A DNA stretch of 64,000 bases. Source: Opitutales bacterium UBA5694 (GTDB lineage Bacteria > Verrucomicrobiota > Verrucomicrobiia > Opitutales > Opitutaceae). A program made the position numbers and the translations under genes. The notes below the pieces were generated by a model, which was not told where the DNA came from, searched no databases, and saw only the letters and a list, made by a program, of their open reading frames with translations. Shown here in pieces: positions 9,696 through 19,182 of this stretch; the first letter of the stretch is position 1; each line of letters opens with the position of its first letter. Where the stretch lies: contig DIHO01000011.1 of assembly GCA_002420185.1 (NCBI GenBank), forward strand, positions 1 to 64,000, in the 5' to 3' direction.

Positions 9696-11762
9696 CTAAC
9701 CTGTAAACCAAGGGAGAAATACAAGCGAGACAACAGTCATCAGCTTAATCAGAATATTGATCGAAGGTCCTGAAGTGTCTTTGAAGGGATCTCCAACAGT
9801 GTCACCGACTACAGACGCTTTGTGGGCCTCAGATCCCTTACCTCCCTCGTGACCCTCTTCGATATACTTTTTCGCGTTATCCCAAACACCACCGGCATTC
9901 GCCATGAAAATGGCCAGCATCACACCGGAAATCAGTGCACCCGCCAAAAGGCCGCCAAGCATCTGAGCTCCAAAAAATTTCCCTATCGAGACAGGTGCGG
10001 CGATCGCAATCAATCCAGGAACGATCATCTGCAGTAATGATCCTGTAGTTGATATTTGGATGCATCGATCCGGATCAGGCTTGCTCGTACCTTCTAGGAT
10101 CCCAGGTATTTCGCGAAACTGTCGTCTGATTTCCTCCACCATTCGGTTCGCCGCCTTGCCTACAGCCCGCATCGTCAACGCACTAAACAAAAAGGGTAGC
10201 AAGCCTCCTAAAAGAAGTCCTATCATCACATTCGAATTGTTGATGTCTAGGGTGAGTTTAGCTGTTCCTGCTATCGCTTTCTCACAATAAGCATTAAAAA
10301 GTGCTAAAGCAGTGAGAGCTGCCGATCCAATAGCGAATCCCTTTCCAACTGCTGCAGTCGTATTTCCGACAGCGTCCAATGCATCAGTACGTTCTCGAAC
10401 CTCCTCGGGAAGACTAGCCATTTCCGCCATACCTCCAGCATTGTCTGCCACGGGTCCGTAGGCATCCACACCGAGGGAGATTCCCAAAGTTGATAGCATT
10501 CCGACCGCTGAAATAGCAACCCCGTAAACACCCGCTCGGTCAAACGCGAAATAGATCGCTAGGCAGATTAGTATAACTGGAAGTGCTACTGACTCCATTC
10601 CAGCCGCTAGGCCGTGAATGATGTTGGTAGCTGACCCAGTCTTTGACTGGGTGGCGATAAATTGTGCCGGTTTCCCTTCCTTCGCAGTATAGTATTCTGT
10701 TACTTTCCCGATAGCTACTCCTGCAACAAGGCCAGAAACAACCGACCAGAAGATGTTCATACCCGACAACTCTTTCGCGCCAAGCATGAGGCCTTCAAAA
10801 TCAAAAACCCAATTCACAAGCCCGTAGGTTCCTGATATCACAAGAACGGACGCAATCAACAACCCTCTAAACAGTGCTGAGTGAAGAGAATGTGTATCGT
10901 TTGCCGATACGAAAAAACTGCCGACCGCAGATGCTACAATCCCGCAAGATGCCACGGCTAGAGGCAATACCACGACGGTTGAAACATTGGCTTGGCCAAC
11001 GAATAATGCGGCCCCCAACGTCATCGCTGCGATAATCGAGCCTACATATGATTCAAATAAGTCTGCACCCATACCCGCAACATCTCCTACATTATCACCC
11101 ACATTGTCGGCAATGGTGCCTGGATTCCGAGGATCGTCTTCCGGAATACCCGCTTCGACCTTGCCTACCAAGTCCGAGCCGACGTCAGCTGCTTTAGTGA
11201 ATATACCGCCGCCGACCCGTGCGAAAAGTGCAATAGACGACGCTCCAAAGCTAAAACCCAAGACTTGTTCTAGAATAGGTTCAGTTACCATTCCGTCGCC
11301 AACGTAAAAGATAAGCAATCCAGAGATGCCAACCAATCCAAGACCAACCACGCAGAACCCCATAACAAGGCCTGAATTGAACGCAACTGAAAGGGCCCCT
11401 TGCACACTCTTGGTTGCCGCCTGAGTTGTGCGTACAGCGGCTCGGGTTGCTGTATGCATTCCAAATAAGCCGGCCAAACCGGATGCTACCGCTCCGGCAA
11501 GAAATGCGACCGAAGTTCTAATCCCTAAACCCAATTCAGCTGGGGACACGGCGATCGCCAAGAACACGAAGGCGACGAAAAAGGCTAGCCAAGTGTACTC
11601 CGCCTTGAGGAAGGCGAAGGCTCCGTCTTGTATCATTTTAGCGATATCTTTCATTTCGCCGCTACCCTCATCCTGCTTCATGATTAAGAGGTATTTCATT
11701 ACGGCGAACAGCAATGCAGCCAGTGCTGCAAGTACTGGGATGTAAATGTGAATATTGTTCAT
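9696..11762 (-). CDS. hppA: Membrane-bound ion-translocating pyrophosphatase
   Basis: A 688-residue, about 16-helix enzyme that hydrolyses cytoplasmic pyrophosphate and pumps H+ or Na+ outward. The catalytic loop contains [20 protein letters not shown] and [18 protein letters not shown], and the C-terminal acidic cluster [15 protein letters not shown] is intact. The residue that separates subclasses lies in [17 protein letters not shown]: Ala, not Lys, which marks the K+-dependent class. Whether it moves Na+ or H+ cannot be decided by eye. It is monocistronic, with a convergent sulfatase gene downstream. The ATG at 11762 gives the usual short periplasmic N-terminus. Confidence 0.96.
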   Translation of the reverse strand: [688 protein letters not shown]

Positions 11763-12127
11763 TTAGACTGAATCAAAAATAGTGGGTGTTAACGATGCAG
11801 ATTGAAAAAAATTAAAAATAGGATGTCTGTTATTCGAGTGATCCGCGAGACTGAGAGGGCCCTCGATAACTCAGGGGACCTAAACTTTGCCTCGAAGTTA
11901 CTTAGGAGAAAATACTTTCCATCTGCAAACAGGACTTATACTTTGAGCGTGCGGACTATTAAGGAATCCGCACCTTGGTAATTGATAGTTCCCCTTAAGC
12001 TGCCCTGTCAAGAATCGTAATTCAGTATACGCGACATAAAAAGTAGAACAAACAGAGCTATCGTAAACAAGTGGATACGGGATAAAGAGAACGCCTCGCG
12101 ATCCTCTACTACCTGAATACTGTACTG
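11763..12127. other. Non-coding stretch between hppA and a decayed FG-GAP gene
   Basis: This AT-leaning stretch holds the hppA upstream region. A minus-strand open frame at 11898-12188 has no recognisable motif and overlaps the FG-GAP remnant in a different frame, so I do not call it a gene. No hairpin, RNA gene or repeat was noticed. Confidence 0.5.
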
Positions 12128-12340
12128 ATTCCGATAAATGATCACGTTCTTTGATCGTCAGTCGGAGGCCATCAAACCGATTTTTCAATCACCGTCTAAG
12201 TCGCTGGCCGTTATGTCCCCACAGGCCATTGAGTTGTCTACGATCCTATGCACTAGCCTATTGCCACCTAGGCGTTAAGATGCCGTTGGAATCCAGAGAA
12301 TTGTAGTAACCACAAGTGTTGAGAGGAATTTCACTTTCAT
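12128..12340 (-). pseudogene. Remnant of a secreted FG-GAP/VCBS-repeat protein
   Basis: A minus-strand ATG at 12338-12340 is preceded 7 bp away by a strong ribosome-binding site (GAGGAG) and starts a typical signal peptide, MKVKFLSTLVVTTILW. The frame stops at TAA 12275-12277 but continues as RLVHRIVDNSMACGDI, then TASDLDGD, a TGA (12185-12187), KIGLMASD, another TGA (12158-12160), RSKNVIIYRN. This is the calcium-binding FG-GAP/VCBS pattern DLDGDGxxDLxxAS...YRN, with TGA at the Gly position of DGDG. Such proteins are large and extracellular; only the start survives. The module match is my reading and is short, so family assignment is likely rather than certain. Confidence 0.65.
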
Positions 12341-12478
12341 CAGCTATCTCCTCAAATCAATTAGTCAGATATTTCCTTGAGCGAGATTGGTTCAGCGCAT
12401 TTTCAACCCCTTATTTTCCAATCTCAGGGAGATCCTGCAAATCCCTAGATTGAACTGGCGTAGGCCATTCTGCGGTTA

Positions 12479-13705
12479 TCATAAAACTCTCAATTCTCCT
12501 TTAAAATCAAACGATTCCCTAGCCCCACAAACCATTTCCAAAGATCGCAGTCCATCGCTTGCGTCGCACACAGGCTCAGCTTCATTGCAGAAATCCTTCA
12601 TATGCTGAACAAGATTCTTATCCGATCCGTAATGCGACGAATCGAAATTCTTTCCACCTGCGAAAAAGGTATCTGCTTCTCTGCCGTGATCCGTGTAGGT
12701 ACGAATCATTCCATCGGATCGCGATAGCACCAGCCGGCCTGAATCCCCGACGAGCTCAAGTGTTTCGCCATCAGGAGCCTGTGGCCCGAATATCGTGAAA
12801 AACAAGTTTCCTACCACACCTCCGCCCATTTGTAGGTTAACGCTCCCGAAATCTTCGACATCGCTATCTAGACTGAAAACACAAGCATCCTGGACGGCTC
12901 GCTCATCATTGGAATCCGAACTAGTAAACTTATTACTAACCGTTTCTTTGGATTCCTCCAGCACTTCAGTTCGCCGGTACGCACAATCCCTATCGCATTC
13001 CGAGCAGCGAGCGGGAGCCGTGGGATCAGGCTTGAACACACCCGAACGCCCGCCAAATGCGCTCACGGTTACACAGTCCGAATTGGCCATCCATCGGAAA
13101 ACGTCGAAGTGATGGCTGCATTTATCATTCAAGGGGCCGCCTGACCACTCGCGCTTCCGGTGCCAGCCTTGTAAATAGCGACTGTAGGGAATGATCGAGC
13201 GTAGCAGAACCATTTGTAGCGAACCTACCGCTCCGCCTGTCAGTAACTCCTTCATTTTCAACCAGGAATCCTCGTAACGTCGCGTAAATCCCATAAGCAA
13301 GCGATTACCCGTTCGCTTTTCCGCTCCCGCTATAATGTGCCCGTCTTCAAGGGTTACCGCGATAGGCTTGTCCAGGTACACTTTCTTTCTAGATTCTAAA
13401 GCTGCCACCGCGTGCTCCGCATGCGCGTCCGTATGGGAGGTGATTATGATCAGGTCGATTTTAGGATCATTGACTATGTCGCGATATGACCCGCAACGCT
13501 GAATCGCTTGATCGATTCCCAGATCAGCATACCGCTTTTCTAGTTCACCTGCAGCGTGATCAGAACTTTCAAACGAACGATTAGCAACCGATACGATTCG
13601 AAATCCTGTTTCATTCGAGCTTTCGACCATGTTGAATCCGATATGATGTAGCCCACGAGCGCCACACCCAATAATGCCTACGTTCTTAGCTTCTCTGTGG
13701 CTCAT
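12479..13705 (-). CDS. Gfo/Idh/MocA family oxidoreductase
   Basis: A 408-residue NAD(P)-dependent sugar or inositol-type dehydrogenase. The N-terminal Rossmann fold has NVGIIGCGARGLHHIG (GxGxxG), and the family's E/DKP loop appears as VYLDKPIAVT. The C-terminal half carries a small Cys cluster, ARCSECDRDCAYR, seen in a subset of this family. It starts 18 bp after the MFS transporter gene, and a sulfatase gene lies upstream on the same strand, suggesting uptake and oxidation of a sugar-like compound released by desulfation. No signal peptide is seen, so it acts in the cytoplasm. Substrate is unknown. Confidence 0.92.
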   Translation of the reverse strand: MSHREAKNVGIIGCGARGLHHIGFNMVESSNETGFRIVSVANRSFESSDHAAGELEKRYADLGIDQAIQRCGSYRDIVNDPKIDLIIITSHTDAHAEHAVAALESRKKVYLDKPIAVTLEDGHIIAGAEKRTGNRLLMGFTRRYEDSWLKMKELLTGGAVGSLQMVLLRSIIPYSRYLQGWHRKREWSGGPLNDKCSHHFDVFRWMANSDCVTVSAFGGRSGVFKPDPTAPARCSECDRDCAYRRTEVLEESKETVSNKFTSSDSNDERAVQDACVFSLDSDVEDFGSVNLQMGGGVVGNLFFTIFGPQAPDGETLELVGDSGRLVLSRSDGMIRTYTDHGREADTFFAGGKNFDSSHYGSDKNLVQHMKDFCNEAEPVCDASDGLRSLEMVCGARESFDFKGELRVL

Positions 13706-13723
13706 AATTGTTTATTGGAAGGC

Positions 13724-14956
13724 CTATCCATTAACTTTGTCCAGATCGTATTTCTGCCTGTCATGGAAACCCAGGACAAACATAACCGTAACAACGGCGG
13801 TGATTATACCCGTCGTATTGAAAATACCACTCCAATCGTATAATTGCTCCCCAGATACACTCGGGTGCCACTCCGAAATGAGTCCTGCCAAATTAGAGCC
13901 AAAGAACTTTCCTAGTCCCAAGAATACAAGCATGAACAATCCCTGAGCTGCAGATCTGTATCGCTCTCCTGCTTTTAAATCGACATAGATGGATCCCGTT
14001 ACATTGAAGAAATCATAACACGCCCCGTGTATCAGAATAGAGAATATAATAAGAAATTCTGCATTTACGCTAACTCCAGCGAACATAAAATACCTCAACG
14101 ACCAAAAAGCTAGTCCGAGAGTCATCATCCATTTCAAACCGACTTTTCCGATCAACAGCGGAACAAATACCATGAAGACCGCTTCGGATACCTGTCCTAG
14201 AGACATCTTGCTGGCCACATTTTCGACGCCAATGTCGTTTAGAAACATATTGAAGAACGCGAAGTACATCTGTATCGGAATTCCAATTAGTAAACTCGCT
14301 CCCAAAAAAACAGTGAAGCTTCGCTCTTTAAGTAAACTCAACGCCTCAAGCCCTAGCACCTCTTTGATTCCGATTTTCTCTCCCTGGTTTTTAACAGGCG
14401 TCGACGGGAGCGAAAAATTATAGAGCCCTAAGACAACCGATGCGACTGCTGACATGACTAAAGGTACGGCAGTCGCTTCGACGTTATCCACAAAGCGGCC
14501 CAGTATCATATTAACCGCGAGGCCAGCGAATACCCACCCGATGGTCCCAAATAAGCGCACATAAGCGAAGAACCTACGTGGCAGGTGGTGAAATACGACT
14601 GAATTGCTCAGGGCCTCCGTAGGCGTGTAGACGATGCAGTAGATAAAAAGCGTCAAGATGAAGGTTGTCGGATCAGTAACTTCCGAAAGGAGAAGCATCA
14701 AGGTGCCTGCTCCAATGTTCAATACGCCCAGCACTTTCTGAGTCGGAAAAAAACGATCAGCAATCATCCCAACGAAAAAGGGCGAAATAATCGCCCCGAT
14801 TCCAAAGAGGCTGTATGAAAATCCGATGAACGTGCCATGCTGCTCCAGCGTCTTGCCTAAGTAAGTTCCCAGGGTTACAAACCAGGCTCCCCGGGTGAAG
14901 TATTGCATCAGCATCATCAATGAGAAGCGTGCCTGTTTAGACCTTTGGGAATTCAT
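13724..14956 (-). CDS. MFS transporter, nucleoside:H+ symporter-like
   Basis: A 410-residue protein with about 12 hydrophobic helices. The N-terminal run (FSLMMLMQYFTRGAWFVTLG) and GIGAIISPFFVGMIADRFF match the nucleoside:proton symporter (NupG/XapB) branch of the major facilitator superfamily, which in Verrucomicrobiota and Planctomycetes often sits beside Gfo/Idh/MocA genes. It precedes such a gene by 18 bp. The transported compound is more likely a sugar or polyol derivative than a nucleoside in this setting, but that is inference. A 203-bp gap separates it from the upstream sulfatase gene. Confidence 0.88.
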   Translation of the reverse strand: MNSQRSKQARFSLMMLMQYFTRGAWFVTLGTYLGKTLEQHGTFIGFSYSLFGIGAIISPFFVGMIADRFFPTQKVLGVLNIGAGTLMLLLSEVTDPTTFILTLFIYCIVYTPTEALSNSVVFHHLPRRFFAYVRLFGTIGWVFAGLAVNMILGRFVDNVEATAVPLVMSAVASVVLGLYNFSLPSTPVKNQGEKIGIKEVLGLEALSLLKERSFTVFLGASLLIGIPIQMYFAFFNMFLNDIGVENVASKMSLGQVSEAVFMVFVPLLIGKVGLKWMMTLGLAFWSLRYFMFAGVSVNAEFLIIFSILIHGACYDFFNVTGSIYVDLKAGERYRSAAQGLFMLVFLGLGKFFGSNLAGLISEWHPSVSGEQLYDWSGIFNTTGIITAVVTVMFVLGFHDRQKYDLDKVNG

Positions 14957-15159
14957 AGAGCGAATGAGTTTTTAGCGTGGGCTTACGATAAGGACGTAGG
15001 GTAATCGGAAGAAATAAAAAAAGAATATAATGTATGCACATTAAAATTACAATTTAGTCTTTTAACAACGCTTCGGGATGCAGCTTTAGAACCGCAGCGC
15101 GATCTACTGAAAAGGGATAAGACGTTTTTCATGAACGAAAGCTTAAGCTCGAAAGCGGA

Positions 15160-16533
15160 TTAACCACTCATCGTCGGCATATCCGGAAGGTCGTACATAG
15201 CAATCATGTAGGGATGATCTTCACGATACTCTGTAAGTAGTTGCGCATTTTTGACACGCCCAATGGATCGGTTGTTGCGGCCCTTTGTCCCCGTTGCCTC
15301 ATCACCGATATCCTCGCGGATACGCTCGGCTTTCGCTTCTAGCATTAAAACGATTTGCGGATGTTCCTCGTACCGGTTCTGTGATTCACTTATGTCTTCA
15401 CGAAGATTGTAGAGCCCTTTCATCGCGACTCCGGCTTTCTGAAAATGGAGTTTCCAGTCCCCCACTCGAACTGCTTCCAGCGTGTTCTGCTTGTAGTAAA
15501 AAAAGGTGTCGTTGGGAGCCTCTGCGTTTTCACCCGTAATCAATTCTCCGATATCGAATCCATCGATAATTCGATCAGCCGGAAGGGACACGTTCGTTAA
15601 TCTGGATAGCGTTGGGAAAAAATCCATGGCGGAGACAACAGCGTCGGATTCAGTGCCAGGGCTGATTTTTTCCGGCCACCTCATAATACAGGGCACTCGT
15701 TGGCCGCCTTCCCATGTTTCCTGCTTAGTTCCACGGCAAGGATCATTGCTGCCCCCTTCCCCCTGCACTCTCGAGCCATTGTCGCTGGTGAAGATTACTA
15801 GAGTGTTTTCGTCGATCCCCAGTGCTTTAAGGCGATCCATGAGGACCCCTAGGCTCCAGTCAATACATTCAACGGCCCCACCATAGGCTCCGTTGCGCGA
15901 CGACGCCATAAATTGCTTTGGCACGTAAAGCGGCACGTGCACGTACATGTGGGCAAGGTAAAGGAAGAAGGGGCGGCTTTGGTTCTTTTCGAGAAATTGA
16001 AGCGCTTCGTCCGTATATCGTTCCGTGATGCCTCTCTGGTCTGGCTGCGATTGAATCACCGTTTCGTTACGGAGTAGCGGTAGCGGAGGCCGGTTTGGAT
16101 GGTCTGACTGTCGCCCCATGTCGTTGCTATAAGGGAGTCCGAAATACTCGTCAAAACCATGTCGCGTTGGCAGAAACTCAGGCTGGTCGCCGCAATGCCA
16201 CTTACCAATAATCTTTGTCGCGTATCCCGCCTTTTTCAGTTGGGAAGCAACCGTAGTTTCACGGTCGCTTAATCCAATATTATCCCCGGGAAAGAGGACG
16301 ACCTCACCGTGAAAACTCCCAAACCCGATCCGGGGCGGGTAGCATCCGGTCATCATGGCAGCCCGCGATGGCGAACAAACCGGCGAGGCCATGTAGAAAT
16401 CTGTAAATCGCTTTCCTTCCGCCGCTAATCGATCGATGTGAGGCGTGTGGTTCCTCGCTGAGCCATAACATCCAAGATCTCCATAGCCAAGGTCGTCGCA
16501 GTTGATTAGAATGATATTGGGGTGTTCACTCAT
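15160..16533 (-). CDS. Sulfatase (type I, formylglycine-dependent)
   Basis: A 457-residue sulfatase. I chose the ATG at 16531-16533, which gives MSEHPNIILINCDDLGYGDL, the family's normal beginning; a TTG 42 bp upstream would add an unrelated tail. Metal ligands are Asp13 and Asp14, the formylglycine motif is CSPSR with Cys53 modified, and FTSDNGSRVQGEGGSND supplies the distal metal site. Sequence such as GSFHGEV and WEGGQRVPCIMRWP is typical of the arylsulfatase A-like group. No signal peptide is seen. It heads a minus-strand cluster with an MFS transporter and a Gfo/Idh/MocA oxidoreductase. It is not closely similar to the sulfatase at 8.2 kb. Confidence 0.95.
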   Translation of the reverse strand: MSEHPNIILINCDDLGYGDLGCYGSARNHTPHIDRLAAEGKRFTDFYMASPVCSPSRAAMMTGCYPPRIGFGSFHGEVVLFPGDNIGLSDRETTVASQLKKAGYATKIIGKWHCGDQPEFLPTRHGFDEYFGLPYSNDMGRQSDHPNRPPLPLLRNETVIQSQPDQRGITERYTDEALQFLEKNQSRPFFLYLAHMYVHVPLYVPKQFMASSRNGAYGGAVECIDWSLGVLMDRLKALGIDENTLVIFTSDNGSRVQGEGGSNDPCRGTKQETWEGGQRVPCIMRWPEKISPGTESDAVVSAMDFFPTLSRLTNVSLPADRIIDGFDIGELITGENAEAPNDTFFYYKQNTLEAVRVGDWKLHFQKAGVAMKGLYNLREDISESQNRYEEHPQIVLMLEAKAERIREDIGDEATGTKGRNNRSIGRVKNAQLLTEYREDHPYMIAMYDLPDMPTMSG

Positions 16534-16654
16534 GGGATAACTTAGACAGGGTGAATTAATCGAAACGAGAGGCAATCGTCGATGGCCGTTGAGGACAATC
16601 AGAAATTCTGGTTAATTGGTTGAACATCAGGATAATCGTTGAAAGATTCTCATC

Positions 16655-17431
16655 ATGAAACGTCGCCCCTTTGGGACCATAACAATAATCGCGATCAACG
16701 TTATCATCTTCTTCATACCCCAATTCATTCAGGGCCTTGATATGGAGATGCTTGCCTGGTTCGCGCTGTTTTTTCCCAAGAACGACTTCTTCCAAATCTG
16801 GCAGTTCATTAGCAGCATGTTCATGCATGGAGGTCCCGCCCACCTTTTCTTCAACATGTTTGCCCTTTTTTCTTTCGGATCCATTCTCGAATTGAGGTGG
16901 GGGCTAAAAAAGTTTCTGACCTTTTACTTGGTTGTAGGTATCGGAGCAGGTGCCATCTATACGGCAGTAAACTACATCCAGTTTATTGCACCCTACAATC
17001 AGCTCGTCGACGCCAGTATCCCCGCGACTGATATCAAGGCGTACTTCAATTACTCAAGACCGTCTTTTAGGATGCTAGGTGCTATGCCAGCGGAAGAACT
17101 CTTGGAACTTAGGAATATCTACAATACTCCCGTCGTCGGAGCGTCGGGAGCCATTTATGGGATACTGGTGGCATTTGGAATTCTGTATCCAAACGCCAAA
17201 CTCATGCTGATTTTTCTACCTATCCCTGTCGCCGCGAAATATTTTATATCCGGTCTGCTCCTCTTTGATCTGTTCTCAGGAATTACAGGATATTCAATCT
17301 TCGTAGCAGAAGGAGGGGGGATTGCCCACTTTGCCCATATTGGTGGTGCCATAATCGGATTCCTGCTCATGTGGTTTTGGGGAAGCCTCAAGTCCAGAGC
17401 AACCGATTACAATGGAAGTGTATTTCAGTAG
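16655..17431 (+). CDS. Rhomboid family intramembrane serine protease
   Basis: A 258-residue, six-helix membrane protease. The nucleophile is in GASGAIYG (Ser164) and the catalytic His in HFAHIGGA (His228). The HxxxN oxyanion region appears as HLFFNM in TM2. An insertion of about 35 residues sits between TM3 and the Ser helix (YNQLVDASIPATDIK...), longer than in GlpG. Rhomboids cut other membrane proteins within the bilayer; the substrate is not predictable. It is divergent from the sulfatase operon and stands alone. Confidence 0.95.
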   Translation: MKRRPFGTITIIAINVIIFFIPQFIQGLDMEMLAWFALFFPKNDFFQIWQFISSMFMHGGPAHLFFNMFALFSFGSILELRWGLKKFLTFYLVVGIGAGAIYTAVNYIQFIAPYNQLVDASIPATDIKAYFNYSRPSFRMLGAMPAEELLELRNIYNTPVVGASGAIYGILVAFGILYPNAKLMLIFLPIPVAAKYFISGLLLFDLFSGITGYSIFVAEGGGIAHFAHIGGAIIGFLLMWFWGSLKSRATDYNGSVFQ

Positions 17432-17824
17432 ATTGGTCAAAAAATAGTTATTTGAGCAACCTGGGAAGATCTGGATGAGCTTGGGCTTATAGGCTTTTCA
17501 AAGTTCGCAACGACTTTTTGTCGTGAGTTGTATTCAGGTTGTTGCTAGGAACTCAACATAGCCAATCCCCTTTTGACTCCAATATCGGTTTTCGCGCGAT
17601 CCCCAGATGGGTTGAGCAATGCATTCTAGCTCTAATTCTCTCAGGTTCTCGCAACTGCAGAGTCCTACAAGACATTGTCGTCAGTTCCTGATTCATTGAC
17701 TCTATAATCCCTCTGTGCCGCTCATGAAAAATTGTAGACTGGTTTGTCTTGTTTCAATTTGAATATCGCGGCTAAATAATCATCTCCAAAAGCCGCTGAA
17801 GGCAAGGTTCCTGAATGAGTTACT
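17432..17824. other. Intergenic region between convergent rhomboid and RraA-like genes
   Basis: About 390 bp with no convincing frame in either direction. The only structure I see is the terminator listed separately at its right end. Confidence 0.5.
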
Positions 17825-17855
17825 GAAAAAGTGGCTATCGGTTTAGCCTAGCCAC
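17825..17855 (-). terminator. Rho-independent terminator of the RraA-like gene
   Basis: On the minus strand a perfect 7-bp stem (GTGGCTA with TAGCCAC, 17831-17837 and 17849-17855) with an 11-nt loop is followed by TTTTTC. It lies 36 bp past the stop of the RraA-like gene. Confidence 0.7.
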
Positions 17856-17890
17856 AACAGACTCTAATTCCGAGTGTATCGCCAAAAACG

Positions 17891-18832
17891 CTACCAGGTC
17901 CTGTCTTTCATGAAGGCATCCAACTCCGCCCTACTCATGGGGAGCTGATCGGGGTTATTATCTAGCCATTTTAGGAAATCCTGTTTAATCTCTTCACTCC
18001 ATTTGTTATCCATTTGCCCGCTATTGTACCTGCCTGACTTCAGCATCTCATAGCCAAACGCATCCCGGATCGCTATAAATTCTGCGGTTACGATCACTTT
18101 CTCCGCCATGTGGGCCGGAATAAACAAAACCCCCTCGCGTTCGGAAATCACCAAATCTCCAGGGAGGCAAATCGCTTTCCCTATTCTGATGGGCGTGTTC
18201 AGGCCAATCAGAACGACGTCCTCAAGAAAGGTCGGGTCGAAGTCCCGCACAAACGCGTTAAAACCTTCGATCTGGGCCATGCCACTCAAGTCTCGGGCCG
18301 ATCCGTCAAATATAACCCCGGTCCCAGTCTTGGCAAAAATCGCTGTAGCCAGACTGTCGCCAATGAGCGTTCCTTGCGAGATTTTTCCAAAACAATCCGC
18401 CACATAAACGTCGTCCTTCCCCAGTATTTGAATAGGCCATGAATTACTGTTTCCGGAGCGTCCTTGCTGGTGTCCACGGGCAACAATGCGATCCTCTAGA
18501 TCAGGTCGACTCGGCATGTAATGAGCAGTTAAGGCTCGTCCGATTACCGGTACATCATCATGAATCATTTTCCAGTTCCCCTCAAACTGAGAGGTGTAAC
18601 CCTCATTGTACAAGACCACCCAAGCTTCTTCGATTCCTATGTTTCGGGCACGATTTAGCAGATCGTCTGATACCTTGGGACGTCCATCTTCAAAACGCTC
18701 CCCCTTCCAGGCCGAGGTAAGAAATATCAGTTCCTCCTTTGGCAGGCTCTGGCCGATGGCCAATGTCGATAGCGTTAGATTCACTAGCAATAGAATGCTA
18801 ATAATTGAAGGTCTATTTGTTATACTAGTCAT
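17891..18832 (-). CDS. Secreted RraA-family protein (HMG/CHA aldolase-like)
   Basis: A 313-residue protein whose last 220 residues form an RraA/demethylmenaquinone-methyltransferase-like fold. Seen motifs are GDSLAT (about 158-163) and FDGSARDLSG with the GSxRD core at 177-181, which in aldolases of this family binds the divalent metal and substrate. An N-terminal hydrophobic signal (IISILLLVNLTLSTLAIGQ) predicts export. E. coli RraA is a cytoplasmic regulator of RNase E, so a secreted form is more likely an enzyme acting on small keto acids. A secreted lactonase-like gene is divergent 350 bp away; cooperation is speculative. Confidence 0.88.
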   Translation of the reverse strand: MTSITNRPSIISILLLVNLTLSTLAIGQSLPKEELIFLTSAWKGERFEDGRPKVSDDLLNRARNIGIEEAWVVLYNEGYTSQFEGNWKMIHDDVPVIGRALTAHYMPSRPDLEDRIVARGHQQGRSGNSNSWPIQILGKDDVYVADCFGKISQGTLIGDSLATAIFAKTGTGVIFDGSARDLSGMAQIEGFNAFVRDFDPTFLEDVVLIGLNTPIRIGKAICLPGDLVISEREGVLFIPAHMAEKVIVTAEFIAIRDAFGYEMLKSGRYNSGQMDNKWSEEIKQDFLKWLDNNPDQLPMSRAELDAFMKDRTW

Positions 18833-19182
18833 ATCTGATTTTCAGTTACTTTAAACTACTCTGATCTCAACTTTTACGTCTAAGACAGCTGTGAGAGGTA
18901 GTATCCTGGTATTTAGTACCTGCGGTCAAATCATCATCGTCTTCTTTTAGATTCGGCACAAACCTCATTTAGGAAGCTAGTCGTTGCCGCTAATTTGCAA
19001 GGGGAGACTCTGCAGGATTAAAAAGAAAGCGAGTCGCACCTTGGAAAAGAAGCTGTTCATTATGGATAAAGTAGGCACGCTCCGATAATATTTCACCAAA
19101 AAAATGCCCAACTTTCTCCACATCGCATTTTCTCAATATAGAGCGTGCACTCAAGACCGCGTTCTGTTATCCTCTTTTTATT
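18833..19182. other. Divergent intergenic region
   Basis: 350 bp between the RraA-like and lactonase genes. A minus-strand ATG at 19060 starts a signal-peptide-like stretch (NSFFSKVRLAFFLILQ) that meets stops after 27 residues; it has no ribosome-binding site and could be chance or another truncated secreted gene. Promoters for both flanking genes should lie here, but I see no clear boxes. Confidence 0.4.

Noticed and set aside
11898..12188. A 96-residue minus-strand protein downstream of hppA's promoter region
   Set aside because: It overlaps the FG-GAP remnant in another frame and has no recognisable composition or start signal.
7427..12340. Recoding of UGA as glycine or selenocysteine to rescue the interrupted frames
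   Set aside because: Intact genes in the window (lipA, batA, lpxB neighbours) end with TGA, the SDR remnant has also lost catalytic residues, and no SECIS-like hairpin was noticed after the TGA codons.
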